Under the pieces are notes generated by a model that worked only from the letters and a program-made list of their open reading frames with translations, was not told where the DNA came from and did no database searches. From contig DIEX01000011.1 in NCBI GenBank assembly GCA_002418835.1, forward strand, positions 62,001 through 126,000: a stretch of DNA of 64,000 nucleotides, given 5' to 3'. Within the stretch, counting starts at the first letter, position 1. Each line of letters opens with the position of its first letter. The stretch comes from Spirochaetia bacterium UBA5763 (GTDB lineage: Bacteria; Spirochaetota; UBA4802; UBA5550). The position numbers were made by a program, and so were the translations under genes. This document shows positions 35,631-44,733 of the stretch, piece after piece.

Positions 35631-37886
35631 TTACTCAACAGCCGGGAGGTATATATGGAAAACAGTTCCTCTCCCCTGCTCTGACTCTACCTCAATCAGG
35701 CCTTCATGCCTTGTTATAATTGTATTAACAATGGCAAGCCCAAGGCCGTTCCCCTCTTTTTTTGTTGTAAAGAAAGGATCAAAAATAGTCTCCAGGTGTT
35801 CTTTGTCAATACCGGGGCCATTATCACGTACAGATAAACGCCAGATATATCCTTCCGGAGAAGTGAGAGGTTTATCCCCTGTTTCTGTTTTTTCAAGTTT
35901 TAGTTCAATTTTTCCCGGCACATCTAACCTCTGATTATCCTGCTTTATAGCCTCAGCGGCATTGACTATAAGATTAAGAATAACCTGCTCAAGCTGTGTG
36001 CGATCTCCAAATACATATGAATTACCACTGCCGGCATCAAATGTACATTCAACGTCCTTAATTGTTGCTGCCGCCAGACCTGACACTTCAGAGATAATAG
36101 TCCCCAGGTCAACTTTTACATGTTCAAACCTGCTGCCTTTTGAAAATGACATGAGGTTTTTCACAAGCCCGGCAGCCTTCTCACCAGATGTCCTGATGAT
36201 ATTCAGATGAGACTGTATCTCATTTATGCCGGTTTCACCTCCGCTTTTCAATATTACATCGAGATAAGAGGCTGTACTTACTATTCCTGATATTATATTG
36301 TTGAAGTCATGTGCAAGCCCTCCGGCCATTGTACCCAGGGCTTCAGCTTTTCTGGCCCTGTCAAGCTGCTCCTCTTTTTTCGCGAGCTCAGTAACATCAT
36401 CAATTCTAAGTATAACGCCTGTTATCTGCTCTTTACTGAAGGGGAAAATGTAAATGTTCTTAACATAAACATCCTCCCTCCCGTTTCTTTCAACGATAAA
36501 GTTTTCACCGTAAAGTTCGGCTTTAATCCTCTTCTGACGCACATCTTCACATTTTGCCCTGTATTTATAAAGCTGAGGTATGGCATCCCATAAAGTCAGC
36601 CCTGTCGCCTCTGATGATGAAAGACCTGAAATTTTTTCAGTTTCCCTGTTCCACTGAATAATTCTGTCTTTGTCATTAATCGAAATGAGGGCTGATGGCA
36701 TAGAATCAATTATATCATTTACGAAAGCTGTTATCTCGCGCAGCTGTTCATTGGTTCTGTTTATTTCACCTGTTCTCTGCTGAATAGTTCTGGTCATCAT
36801 GTTGATATTTGATGTTATATCAGAAATTTCATCGCCATAATTATCATCTATTGCTATACTATAATCGCCGTTTTTTATCCTCTTAAGGCTTTCAATAATA
36901 TTATGAATCCGTTTGATGAACATATCATTCATCTTCATTGTCGATATCAGGAAAATGACCGCAGTGATTATTATACAGGAGAAGAGTGAGTATAAAATTA
37001 TTCTTCGCATATACTGTGAAAGTATTGAAACATCATAAACAAGCTCCGCATAAACAGGCGTTGTGCGGTTGAACATATACTTATTCATTTTTATCTTGTG
37101 GTAAACACTGATCCTGTTCTCCTTTTCCACGACTGCTTCCCCTTGCGTGGTAATAGTTCTGACAAGATCTTTGTCAAGTTCAAGCTTCTTCCCCGAATTA
37201 ATCAGAGACCAGCTGACACCCCCGGCAATTGAGTATATATCGATAGATATAAGATATTCGTTATAAAAATTTTTAAACATATCACTGAAGAGGAATTCAT
37301 AAAGGGCAAAATTGTATTTTTCATTAACAAAGCTCTGCACATCCATTGACACTTCATAGATAATTCTGCTCCCCCTGGGGGAAAAATACATATAATGATT
37401 AATCTTCCCTTCTTTAATTGATACAGAAATCCCCTGTGAAATAATCTCGCTGCGTCCGTATATTGAACTAATGTAGCGTGTGAATGAAGGGCTGATATTC
37501 ATAAGATTGAGCCCGATCTCAGATTTCAGTGATGAGTTAAAAACGCTCCCCTCTGAATTAATGAAGTAGATATCACCCACTCCATATCTTTTGGCCATTG
37601 ATTTAAGTGTAACAGGGGAGACCTTCCCGGCTGATCCCGCATTGCTGATATCTCTATGAATTGAGTAAAGGGCTTTTCTCCCTGTACTGTCCATCTGTTC
37701 TTCTATTGAATGGAGAATACTCTGGTACTGTTCCAGCTGTTTTTCAATGCGTATGATCTTCTCTTCCCTGTTTTCACGGAGAACCGTCTTTACGAAATCA
37801 TACGAGAACCGTCCTATGATAATGGATATCACAGCAGCAGTTATTACTATAACTGCCAGAAGCAGTTGAAAGAGCCTTTTTCGCAT
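35631..37886 (-). CDS. PAS sensor histidine kinase
   Basis: 751 residues. N-terminal membrane helix (about 7-27), a large extracytoplasmic sensor (about 30-285), a second helix (about 290-315), HAMP (about 316-370) and a PAS domain (about 388-500). The phosphoacceptor is His526 in GGLAHDFNN. The ATPase domain has NLIVNAAEAI, DNGPGID, and GNGLGLAIV. There is no receiver domain. It shares the HDFNN phosphoacceptor motif with the two hybrid kinases in the window but lacks a partner regulator nearby. It is not in an obvious operon; the next upstream gene, SNF2, is 155 bp away. Confidence 0.85.
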   Translation of the reverse strand: MRKRLFQLLLAVIVITAAVISIIIGRFSYDFVKTVLRENREEKIIRIEKQLEQYQSILHSIEEQMDSTGRKALYSIHRDISNAGSAGKVSPVTLKSMAKRYGVGDIYFINSEGSVFNSSLKSEIGLNLMNISPSFTRYISSIYGRSEIISQGISVSIKEGKINHYMYFSPRGSRIIYEVSMDVQSFVNEKYNFALYEFLFSDMFKNFYNEYLISIDIYSIAGGVSWSLINSGKKLELDKDLVRTITTQGEAVVEKENRISVYHKIKMNKYMFNRTTPVYAELVYDVSILSQYMRRIILYSLFSCIIITAVIFLISTMKMNDMFIKRIHNIIESLKRIKNGDYSIAIDDNYGDEISDITSNINMMTRTIQQRTGEINRTNEQLREITAFVNDIIDSMPSALISINDKDRIIQWNRETEKISGLSSSEATGLTLWDAIPQLYKYRAKCEDVRQKRIKAELYGENFIVERNGREDVYVKNIYIFPFSKEQITGVILRIDDVTELAKKEEQLDRARKAEALGTMAGGLAHDFNNIISGIVSTASYLDVILKSGGETGINEIQSHLNIIRTSGEKAAGLVKNLMSFSKGSRFEHVKVDLGTIISEVSGLAAATIKDVECTFDAGSGNSYVFGDRTQLEQVILNLIVNAAEAIKQDNQRLDVPGKIELKLEKTETGDKPLTSPEGYIWRLSVRDNGPGIDKEHLETIFDPFFTTKKEGNGLGLAIVNTIITRHEGLIEVESEQGRGTVFHIYLPAVE

Positions 37887-38041
37887 TTATCAACACACCA
37901 TTGAAATAATCATATATACGTTACAGGAGAGCATAACCCCTGGTAAATGTTCATCTTTTGAATATTCCTGTATTTTTGCGGGCAGCAGACCATAATATAT
38001 TTATATCATATATTATATCAAGGTCAACATAAAAAATGCAG

Positions 38042-40870
38042 TTAAAAATCGTTCCTGGCAATAACTACAGATGAGTTAATCAGGCTTACCTTGTATTTTA
38101 TGCCGCAGTAATCACGGTGTTCTTTAAGGAGAGATTCCATTTCTGTGCGGGCTTTGAGTATTTTGTTTCTGATACGGGTGATTACGCTTCTCATATCCTT
38201 GCCGTACCACTTCATCTGGCTTTCATGCAGGTCGAGTTTCTCTTCAAGTTCTTTGATCTGCTTTGTGTAAGATTCTTTGATCTTTTCTATTTCAGGATCT
38301 ATCTGTATATCAATATTTTCATTAAGGTCAAAAAGTCTGTCATTGATACGTTCCATGATCTTTACCCTGGCAGCATCGAAACAGCATGATACGTTACACC
38401 TCACATTCTCAATTGCACCATAATGTTCAGACAGAGGGATATTGTGCATAAAATCATGATCCATAAACTGCTCTTCAATTCTCTTAACTTCATACTCAGA
38501 AAGTACCGACCCCTTTTCAACAAGTACCGGAAAAAACTGATGTGTAACTGAAGCTGAAGTAAATTCGACAAGGTAGTTAAAAATCATTCCATCAAAAGGT
38601 GTATCGCTCTTCATGAAAATCACACCGGACTCACCTCCGAAACAGTCGCTGTTGCAGTAATCGATGATCCTGTCAACTGTGCTGTGCCCGAAAGCCAGAA
38701 ACTCAAGGCTTTCGTCCTCCAGCGCCCTCTCGCTGTCAAATGTGCCGTATCTGATCTGGGAGTCATCACCTGAACCGGAGAAGACCCTGTAAAGTCCCGC
38801 TCTGCTGTTTTTCTTTGAAATCAGACCCTGCGCATAAGAATCCTCATCCATGAAATCACTTATAAATTTTTCAATCCGCCGGTTTGTGAAACTGCGATCT
38901 TTCAGGGTAACCTTGTAGTAGTCATCATAATTAAAATCCATACGCCCTGCCACAGTCAGTTCAGAAAGTTTTTCAAAGCTCTGCCGCGCGTTCTCTATTC
39001 TGTCAGAGAGCTCAGACTCAACATCCTTCTTCTTCTTTCTTCCGGTGGCAAGTTCCATGAAAAGTGTATTAAGATTAACCTCATCTTCAATCTGACCCAG
39101 CATAATGTCAGGTGTGCCTATGGACTCCTCAAATATCTTAAGCTTCTCAGTGAGTACTTCAAGTACACGCTCCGCCACAGTCCCCCGTGTAGAGAAGTTA
39201 TATATATGCACATCATTGGGCTGTCCGAATCTGTGAATACGGCCGATCCTCTGTTCTATCTTCAGCGGTGACCACGGCAAATCATAATTTATGAGAATGT
39301 CGCAGAACTGCATATTGCGCCCCTCTCCGCCCGCCTCTGTCGCTATTATGATCTCCACTTCATTCTTGAATTTGAGTATTGCCTCCTCCTTCTCGTCCCT
39401 GTTCATTGAGCCGTTAAAAGCGACCCTGCTGAATCCGGAAAGAATGTCCATGAGGTAATCCTGTGTAGTCCTGAACTGCGTGAAAATCAGAAACTTTTCG
39501 TGCCCCTTTTTCTTTAAATCTTTTATGAGCCTTACAAGCTTTTCACCCTTTTTGTTCGATTCGATCTGCGATGCGAGATTAACAAGCCGGTCGATAGTGA
39601 GTATCTCCAGCCTCAGTTCATCAATTGTCTTTTTAACAGTGAGTTCCGCATTCTCATCAAGTTCTTCAAGCTCAGATAATGTTTCATTATCAAAGCATCC
39701 GGTATTGAATTCCACGTATGCATTATTCAGAGACTCGGCTTTAACCAGAAGATCTTTCAGCCGCGCAGACCTGTTCCTCAGTGCAACTAACAGAGCGTAT
39801 GACGAAGAATCCAGGAGTTTCTGGAAAACAGTCATTACAAATCCCACGGCACGGTTCTCAGACTGAAGAGCGCGGTTAAACTCCTCTGCCACGTATTTAG
39901 TTGTCTCGTCATAGAGGAACCGCTCGTCATCATAGAGATCAAACCTGATGGTGCGGGCATGGCGTTTTGTAAATCCTCCGACCTCGTTCTTGGTACGGCG
40001 GATTACAACCTGGTCCAGTTTTCTTTTAAGTTCAGAGAGGTCTGCTCCGTCAAGACAGAACTGGTTGTAGAATGACTGGTACGGCCCAAGTATATTTTTA
40101 TCAACGAGTGCAATGAGATAGTAAAGTTCTTCAAGCTTTCCGCGGAAAGGGGTCGCCGAAAGAAGGAGGAGCGACTTTGTCCTGACCGCCACCTGCTCCG
40201 CCATACTGTATGCCAGTGTTGAACTGTTGGCGTCTCTCCTGAGCCTGTGTGCCTCATCAAAAATAACAAAGTCCCATGAGCAGTGAAGCAGATCCTCCTG
40301 GAAGTCCTTCCCCTTAATAAAGTCAAGAGAACAGATCAGACGATCGTATACCTTCCAGGGATTCCCCCCTTCACCGGCAATCTGCGAAGCCTTCTTCAGA
40401 AGCTTCCTGTCCATGATTATAAATTTCTCGTTGAATTTGCTCTCCATCTCATTCTGCCACTGGAAAAGCAGCGACGCAGGACAGATGATTATTATCCTTT
40501 TATAATTCTGCCTGTAGATCATCTCCTTGATCACAAGACCCGCTTCAATAGTTTTACCAAGCCCCACCTCATCAGCAATGAGAAATCTCTGCTTGAATGA
40601 ATTTACAATCCTGTGTGTGCTCTCCACCTGATGCGCTAAAATCCGGGTCCTGGAATTTGATAAAGAGAGTATTTTATTGTATGCATATGCAAGTTTTAAT
40701 ATAAATGACTCTGCTTTAAGTATAAACCTCCTGCCATGCGGCAACGGAGAGCTCTCGAAAAGTTCTCTGATGCGCCCCTCATTTTGTATGATCACCTCAC
40801 CCGCCGGAATATTTTCATCCGGTTGATAAGTAAAGAGATCTGGCAGGATTAAATCCGCTTCAGTATTCAT
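38042..40870 (-). CDS. SNF2-family DNA-dependent ATPase/helicase (RapA-like)
   Basis: 942 residues. The ATPase core has Walker A DEVGLGKT (100-107), DEAH box (205-208), SATPFRGK, and, in the second RecA lobe, FTQFRTTQDYL, then the QRIGRIHRFGQ arginine finger motif. The lobe organisation and the C-terminal region, with a coiled-coil before the end, are similar to RapA and bacterial SNF2 proteins. These move RNA polymerase or DNA-bound proteins. No methyltransferase, nuclease or other defence gene is next to it, so a defence role is not supported. The ATG lacks a clear ribosome site. Confidence 0.85.
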   Translation of the reverse strand: MNTEADLILPDLFTYQPDENIPAGEVIIQNEGRIRELFESSPLPHGRRFILKAESFILKLAYAYNKILSLSNSRTRILAHQVESTHRIVNSFKQRFLIADEVGLGKTIEAGLVIKEMIYRQNYKRIIIICPASLLFQWQNEMESKFNEKFIIMDRKLLKKASQIAGEGGNPWKVYDRLICSLDFIKGKDFQEDLLHCSWDFVIFDEAHRLRRDANSSTLAYSMAEQVAVRTKSLLLLSATPFRGKLEELYYLIALVDKNILGPYQSFYNQFCLDGADLSELKRKLDQVVIRRTKNEVGGFTKRHARTIRFDLYDDERFLYDETTKYVAEEFNRALQSENRAVGFVMTVFQKLLDSSSYALLVALRNRSARLKDLLVKAESLNNAYVEFNTGCFDNETLSELEELDENAELTVKKTIDELRLEILTIDRLVNLASQIESNKKGEKLVRLIKDLKKKGHEKFLIFTQFRTTQDYLMDILSGFSRVAFNGSMNRDEKEEAILKFKNEVEIIIATEAGGEGRNMQFCDILINYDLPWSPLKIEQRIGRIHRFGQPNDVHIYNFSTRGTVAERVLEVLTEKLKIFEESIGTPDIMLGQIEDEVNLNTLFMELATGRKKKKDVESELSDRIENARQSFEKLSELTVAGRMDFNYDDYYKVTLKDRSFTNRRIEKFISDFMDEDSYAQGLISKKNSRAGLYRVFSGSGDDSQIRYGTFDSERALEDESLEFLAFGHSTVDRIIDYCNSDCFGGESGVIFMKSDTPFDGMIFNYLVEFTSASVTHQFFPVLVEKGSVLSEYEVKRIEEQFMDHDFMHNIPLSEHYGAIENVRCNVSCCFDAARVKIMERINDRLFDLNENIDIQIDPEIEKIKESYTKQIKELEEKLDLHESQMKWYGKDMRSVITRIRNKILKARTEMESLLKEHRDYCGIKYKVSLINSSVVIARNDF

Positions 40871-41181
40871 AGTTCAGAAGTATTAGAAATTGTCCCTGGA
40901 GGTTTTTCAGATGCGACATAATAGAACATATACAGGTTATGGGCAAGTATTTTTTTATGGGGGGGCTGGGTTGGGCTCTGACCCCGGTTTCCTTTTCTAA
41001 TTTTCTAATGTCTGCCATATCTGTAAAAAACAAAACATCGGCTCTGACCCTCCGTACCATAAAATGCTCATATTCCAAAAAAAAATCAAAATAATGCTCT
41101 GACCCCAAAAAAAATTCAAAAATTTGAACGCCAGAATCGTATTAATAGCAGGAAGAACAAAAACTATATACGGAGAACCAA
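40871..41181. repeat. Intergenic region with three direct GCTCTGACCC repeats
   Basis: Three copies of GCTCTGACCC, at 40975-40985, 41041-41050 and 41096-41106, all in the same orientation, separated by A/T-rich sequence. The inverse copy GGGGTCAGAGCC lies at 41784-41795, just past the RAYT gene. This is the usual left/right repeat pattern of REP-associated transposases. A 249-bp minus-strand frame here (40860-41108) is a by-product of the repeats and is not called. Confidence 0.7.
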
Positions 41182-41772
41182 ATGCCACGACCTTTAAGAA
41201 CAATCGCCCAGGGGGTAACTTATCATTGCTACACCAGATGTCACGGAAAAAGAGATCTGCTCAAAAGCAGATACGGAAGGCGACATTTTATAGAAGCTGT
41301 TCAAATGTGCCAGGGAAAATATGTATTTGAACTTATTGCCGCTGAAACTGTTGCAAATCATATACATCTTCTTATCAAAACCGTGGAGGATGAAGAAACA
41401 ATCTCCCGGATAATGCAGTACATTAAGGCAAGAATTGCCGAGAAATATAACAGGGCAACAGGTGAAACCGGTACTTTCTGGAATGAACGTTTCGGATCAA
41501 CAATAATCGAAGAATCAGATAATCCCGAACAGTACCTCCTATGGCTTTTATGGTATATAGGCTACAATCCTGTACGGAAAGGGCTGTCTCATGATCCCCG
41601 CAAGAATGAGATCGGTTTTATAAACTGTTATCTTGACGAAAACTTTAATTCACAAATAAAATTTACTCTACATGAATATTTTTACAATCTCGGGAACAGT
41701 TTCAGTATCCGTGTTAAAAGATTTCTGGAATATGAAGAAGCCTATCTGAAAAGGCTCGCTTTGTGGGTATAA
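41182..41772 (+). CDS. REP-associated tyrosine transposase (RAYT, Y1_Tnp family)
   Basis: 196 residues. N-terminus MPRPLRTIAQGVTYHCYTRC is typical of RAYT proteins. The metal-binding HUH motif is His60-Ile-His62 (HIHLLIK). The region where the family normally has the catalytic Tyr, aligned on the following Asn-Arg, reads KARIAEKYNR here: Ile84 occupies that position, with Tyr80 and Tyr89 nearby. The downstream TGTFWNERF motif and WYIGYNPV are normal. The ribosome site is GGAG, 7 bp before ATG. It may be a subfamily that uses another tyrosine, or a copy with altered activity. Confidence 0.8.
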   Translation: MPRPLRTIAQGVTYHCYTRCHGKRDLLKSRYGRRHFIEAVQMCQGKYVFELIAAETVANHIHLLIKTVEDEETISRIMQYIKARIAEKYNRATGETGTFWNERFGSTIIEESDNPEQYLLWLLWYIGYNPVRKGLSHDPRKNEIGFINCYLDENFNSQIKFTLHEYFYNLGNSFSIRVKRFLEYEEAYLKRLALWV

Positions 41773-41783
41773 GGATACGGTAT

Positions 41784-41795
41784 GGGGTCAGAGCC
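41784..41795 (-). repeat. REP-like GGGTCAGAGC copy, inverse orientation
   Basis: GGGGTCAGAGCC, the reverse complement of the three left-hand copies, lies 11 bp after the RAYT stop codon. It would pair with any left copy to form a hairpin of single-stranded DNA. Confidence 0.6.
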
Positions 41796-41812
41796 TGATT
41801 TTTCTCCTGCAT

Positions 41813-41833
41813 AAAAACCCCTGTTTCCAGGGG
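41813..41833 (-). terminator. Terminator of the bacterioferritin gene
   Basis: On the minus strand a CCCCTG/CAGGGG stem with loop GAAA is followed directly by TTTTTAT. It lies 37 bp past the bfr stop codon and is a standard intrinsic terminator. Confidence 0.75.
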
Positions 41834-41869
41834 CCTTTATGGGCTAAAAATTTAAAACAGGATTCACTC

Positions 41870-42340
41870 CTATTCTTTTACCTGTGTTGTAAGGAATATC
41901 TGGATCCCCATCTGTTCAATCTGATCCTTAATCTCCTCCAGTTTGTCAATATGAGCATCTTCATCCAGAAGAATACGATCCAGCATATCCTTGGTGGCGT
42001 TGTCACCGACCTCTGCAGCAAGTTTGATTGCATCGTTGTATGCTTTTATTGCGCCCTCTTCAGCATTTATATCGTTTGTCACCTGTTTAGTTACATCGGC
42101 TCCGATATTAATCTTATTAAGAGTCGTTACAACAGGAGTCCCTCCGAGGAAGAGAATTCTCCCGATTAACTGCTCAGCATGTTTCATTTCGTCAATTGCT
42201 CTCTTCTCAAACCCCTCATGGAGTTTAACATAACCCCAGTCAGCACACATCTCAGAGTGAACCATGTACTGGTTTATTGCTGTCAGCTCATCCGCAAGCA
42301 GATAGTTCAGCATATCAATTAACTTCTGATTACCTTTCAT
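41870..42340 (-). CDS. bfr: Bacterioferritin
   Basis: Iron-storage protein forming a 24-mer cage, with a ferroxidase centre in each subunit and heme at the dimer interface. The 156-residue protein begins MKGNQKLIDMLN, as in the enterobacterial protein. The ferroxidase ligands are all present: Glu18, Glu51, His54, Glu94, Glu127 and His130. The heme ligand Met52 is present (AIDEMKHAE). A GCAGGAG site precedes the ATG. It is transcribed alone and ended by the hairpin at 41813-41833. It is distinct from the ferritin-like protein at 3724. Confidence 0.93.
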   Translation of the reverse strand: MKGNQKLIDMLNYLLADELTAINQYMVHSEMCADWGYVKLHEGFEKRAIDEMKHAEQLIGRILFLGGTPVVTTLNKINIGADVTKQVTNDINAEEGAIKAYNDAIKLAAEVGDNATKDMLDRILLDEDAHIDKLEEIKDQIEQMGIQIFLTTQVKE

Positions 42341-42481
42341 CTTTTTTCTCCTGCAAGTTTATATGTTATATGTTAATTTATATGCAAATAACAGGATAAG
42401 CAACCTTATTTTTTTAAAAACATGATGACAAAAAACAATTTCACCCGGAATTAATACATATTCCACTCTGCGGAGAAACCT

Positions 42482-43492
42482 ATGATTGACCTTAGAAGCG
42501 ACACAGTTACCAAACCGGGAAAAGAAATGCTTGAAGCAATGATTAAAGCTGAAGTCGGTGACGATGTATTCAGGGAGGACCCGACAATTAACAGACTTGA
42601 AAAAATGGGGTCAGAGCTCTTTGGCATGGAGGATGCCCTCTTCTGTGCATCCGGAACAATGACAAATCAGATTGCAATTAACGTTCACACGAAACCGGGC
42701 GATGAAGTCATATGTGATAAACTTGCACATATATATTACTATGAAGGTGGAGGGATATCTAAAAACTCCGGCGCATCTGTTGCCCTTCTTTCTGGCGACA
42801 GGGGAAGATTCACCGCTGCTGACGTTGAAGCTGCAATATGCCCGGACGATATTCACAGGCCTGTAACCTCACTTGTGGCGGTTGAAAATACTGTAAATAA
42901 GGGGGGGGGAGCGTACTGGGACTATAATGAGCTTCAAAAAATCAGTATACTCTGCCGCGAAAAGAACATCCCTTTTCACATGGATGGAGCCAGATTTTTC
43001 AATGCCATTACAGAGACAGGTGAAACTCCGGAGAAGTACGGAAAGCTTTTTGACTCAATCTCCATCTGCCTGTCAAAAGGTCTCGGTGCGCCTGTGGGTT
43101 CGCTTCTTCTTGGCAGCACCGACTTTATAAAACGCGCACGACGTGTAAGGAAAGTTTTCGGCGGCGGGATGAGACAGGCCGGTTTCCTTGCAGCGGCAGG
43201 GATATATGCTCTTGATAACAATATTAAAAGGCTTGGAGAAGATCACAGGCGGGCAAGAGAGATTGGGAAAGTTTTAAACAGACACCCCTATGTGGAAGAG
43301 GTAATTCCTGTTGAAACAAATATTCTGATATTCAAAGTATCTATGAATGAAAAAGATTTTCTCTTAAAACTGAAGGATAAAGGGATTCTTGCTACAGCTT
43401 TCGGCCCGAAAACCATAAGATTTGTGACTCACCTTGATTTCACAGAGGAAATGCTAAACAGAACTGAGGAAATGTTAAAAAATATTAAATAA
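42482..43492 (+). CDS. ltaE: Low-specificity threonine aldolase
   Basis: PLP enzyme that splits threonine (or allo-threonine) into glycine and acetaldehyde. 336 residues, typical length. It starts MIDLRSDTVTKP, the family signature. The PLP Lys is Lys199 (CLSKGLGAPVGS); His83 stacks on the cofactor, and Asp168 and Arg171 lie in MDGARFFNA. A GGAG site sits 6 bp before the ATG. An unusual nine-G run (42901-42909) lies within the coding frame and could cause slippage. Its stop is 11 bp before the palindrome at 43504-43540. Confidence 0.92.
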   Translation: MIDLRSDTVTKPGKEMLEAMIKAEVGDDVFREDPTINRLEKMGSELFGMEDALFCASGTMTNQIAINVHTKPGDEVICDKLAHIYYYEGGGISKNSGASVALLSGDRGRFTAADVEAAICPDDIHRPVTSLVAVENTVNKGGGAYWDYNELQKISILCREKNIPFHMDGARFFNAITETGETPEKYGKLFDSISICLSKGLGAPVGSLLLGSTDFIKRARRVRKVFGGGMRQAGFLAAAGIYALDNNIKRLGEDHRRAREIGKVLNRHPYVEEVIPVETNILIFKVSMNEKDFLLKLKDKGILATAFGPKTIRFVTHLDFTEEMLNRTEEMLKNIK

Positions 43493-43503
43493 AAAAATAA
43501 TGA

Positions 43504-43540
43504 GGGTCAGAGCCTCTCTTTTCTATAAGGGCTCTGACCC
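43504..43540. repeat. Solitary REP-like palindrome (REPIN-type hairpin)
   Basis: GGGTCAGAGCC (43504-43514) and GGCTCTGACCC (43530-43540) form a perfect 11-bp inverted repeat with a 15-nt spacer. The right arm ends exactly where the stop codon of the convergent RlmI-type gene begins. The arms match the RAYT-flanking repeats 1.7 kb away. It probably also acts as a bidirectional terminator. Confidence 0.75.
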
Positions 43541-44719
43541 CTATTCCACATGCAGCAGCAGACCTTTAAGATACTCACCTTCCGGATGAAAAATGCTGAC
43601 AGGATGATCCGCTCCCTGCGACAGCTGCCGTAAAACCCTGACATTCCGCCCTGCATCAGCGGCAGCGCCGAAAACAATCTTCCTGAACAGATCCTGGGAT
43701 ACATGCTGCGAGCAAGAGAATGTCAGCAGCAGGGAATCTTTTTTAATTCTGCGAAGCGCACTGAGGTTTATATCCTTATATCCGCGCGCGCCCTTATCTA
43801 TACCTGATGCGTGCTTCACAAAGGCCGGCGGATCAAGTATAATCATATCAAAATAATCCGGCTCAATTTCGCGGAGATATTCAAAGCAGTCTGCTTTAAT
43901 AGAAACAGCTCTATCTGTCTCCCCGGAATTTAAGATAATATTTTCACCTGTCATATCAACAGCTGAGGCTGATACATCAACACTATGAACGGACTCAGCT
44001 CCCCCTGCAAGGGCATAAACAGAGAATCCTCCGGTATAACAGAACGCATTAAGCACTCTTTTGCCCTGTGCAAGTGTTCTGACAAGTTCACGGTTATCCC
44101 TCTGATCGAGAAAAAAACCGGTCTTCTGCCCTCCGGAAATATCAACCGTAAATTTAAGTGAATTCTCAATAACTTCGACGCGCCCCTTCTCCCCGCCTCT
44201 GAGAAGATAATCACCGGTGCAGATGCCCTCCACCCGGTTGGCTCCGCTGTTTTTTACGAATATATTTTTATATCCGAGAGATTCAAGCGTATCAGCTATA
44301 TTCTCAAGCATAAGCTCAATGCCCATTACAAGAGCCTGAACAACAGCCGTATCACCATACACATCGATGACAAGCCCCGGGAGGAAATCACCCTCCGCAT
44401 GCATAAGCCTGAAGCAGTCAGTTTTCTCTTTATGAATGAAACGCCCGCGAAGCGCCGAAGCTCTGCGGATTTTTGCAGAAAAATAATCAGCATCAAAATT
44501 TGAGACATGTACTGAAGTAAATTCGAATATCCTGCAGGTAATCTGGCTTTCAGGTGAAAAAAATCCGTAGCCGATAACCATCCCGTCTGAAGTGACGGCC
44601 TCAACAATCTCGCCATTGCTGTAATCAGGTACTGTAACGAGAGCCCCTGAAAAAATCCAGGGATGTCTGTTTATGAAAGATTTCTCGCGTCCATGCTTTA
44701 TCTTGATCTGTCTGTACAT
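43541..44719 (-). CDS. RlmI-type class I SAM-dependent rRNA methyltransferase
   Basis: 392 residues. N-terminal PUA domain (about 1-70, with HPWIFSGAL), a beta-rich linker and a C-terminal Rossmann SAM domain. The SAM motif is NAFCYTGGFSVYALAGGA (about 223-240), with acidic VDVS after it. LDPPAF and the catalytic-type Cys in TFSCSQHV follow. The family (RlmI/RlmK-like) makes 5-methylcytosine in 23S rRNA. The start is 14 bp behind the small upstream gene's stop without its own ribosome site, so translation is likely coupled. Its stop lies directly against the palindrome. Confidence 0.85.
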   Translation of the reverse strand: MYRQIKIKHGREKSFINRHPWIFSGALVTVPDYSNGEIVEAVTSDGMVIGYGFFSPESQITCRIFEFTSVHVSNFDADYFSAKIRRASALRGRFIHKEKTDCFRLMHAEGDFLPGLVIDVYGDTAVVQALVMGIELMLENIADTLESLGYKNIFVKNSGANRVEGICTGDYLLRGGEKGRVEVIENSLKFTVDISGGQKTGFFLDQRDNRELVRTLAQGKRVLNAFCYTGGFSVYALAGGAESVHSVDVSASAVDMTGENIILNSGETDRAVSIKADCFEYLREIEPDYFDMIILDPPAFVKHASGIDKGARGYKDINLSALRRIKKDSLLLTFSCSQHVSQDLFRKIVFGAAADAGRNVRVLRQLSQGADHPVSIFHPEGEYLKGLLLHVE

Positions 44720-44733
44720 AATATGGTCAGAGT

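Larger units (their letters stand above)
40975..41795 (+). mobile_element. RAYT-type transposon-like unit (transposase with flanking REP-like repeats)
   Basis: The single-gene transposase lies between GCTCTGACCC repeats on its left and an inverted GGGTCAGAGC on its right. REP-associated transposases of the IS200/IS605 HUH superfamily recognise such palindromic ends. The same sequence recurs as a solitary hairpin at 43504-43540. Boundaries are approximate and there is no target-site evidence. Confidence 0.55.

Noticed and set aside
38042..40870. SNF2 helicase as part of a DISARM-like or other defence system
   Set aside because: No methyltransferase, phospholipase D, DUF1998 or nuclease gene lies beside it; its neighbours are a kinase and a transposase.
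40860..41108. 82-codon minus-strand frame over the repeats
   Set aside because: It is made of the GCTCTGACCC repeats and A-runs, has no ribosome site and overlaps the SNF2 start.
42341..42481. Riboswitch or small RNA between bfr and ltaE
   Set aside because: No conserved motif or strong fold was visible in the 141 bp; only ribosome sites were identified.
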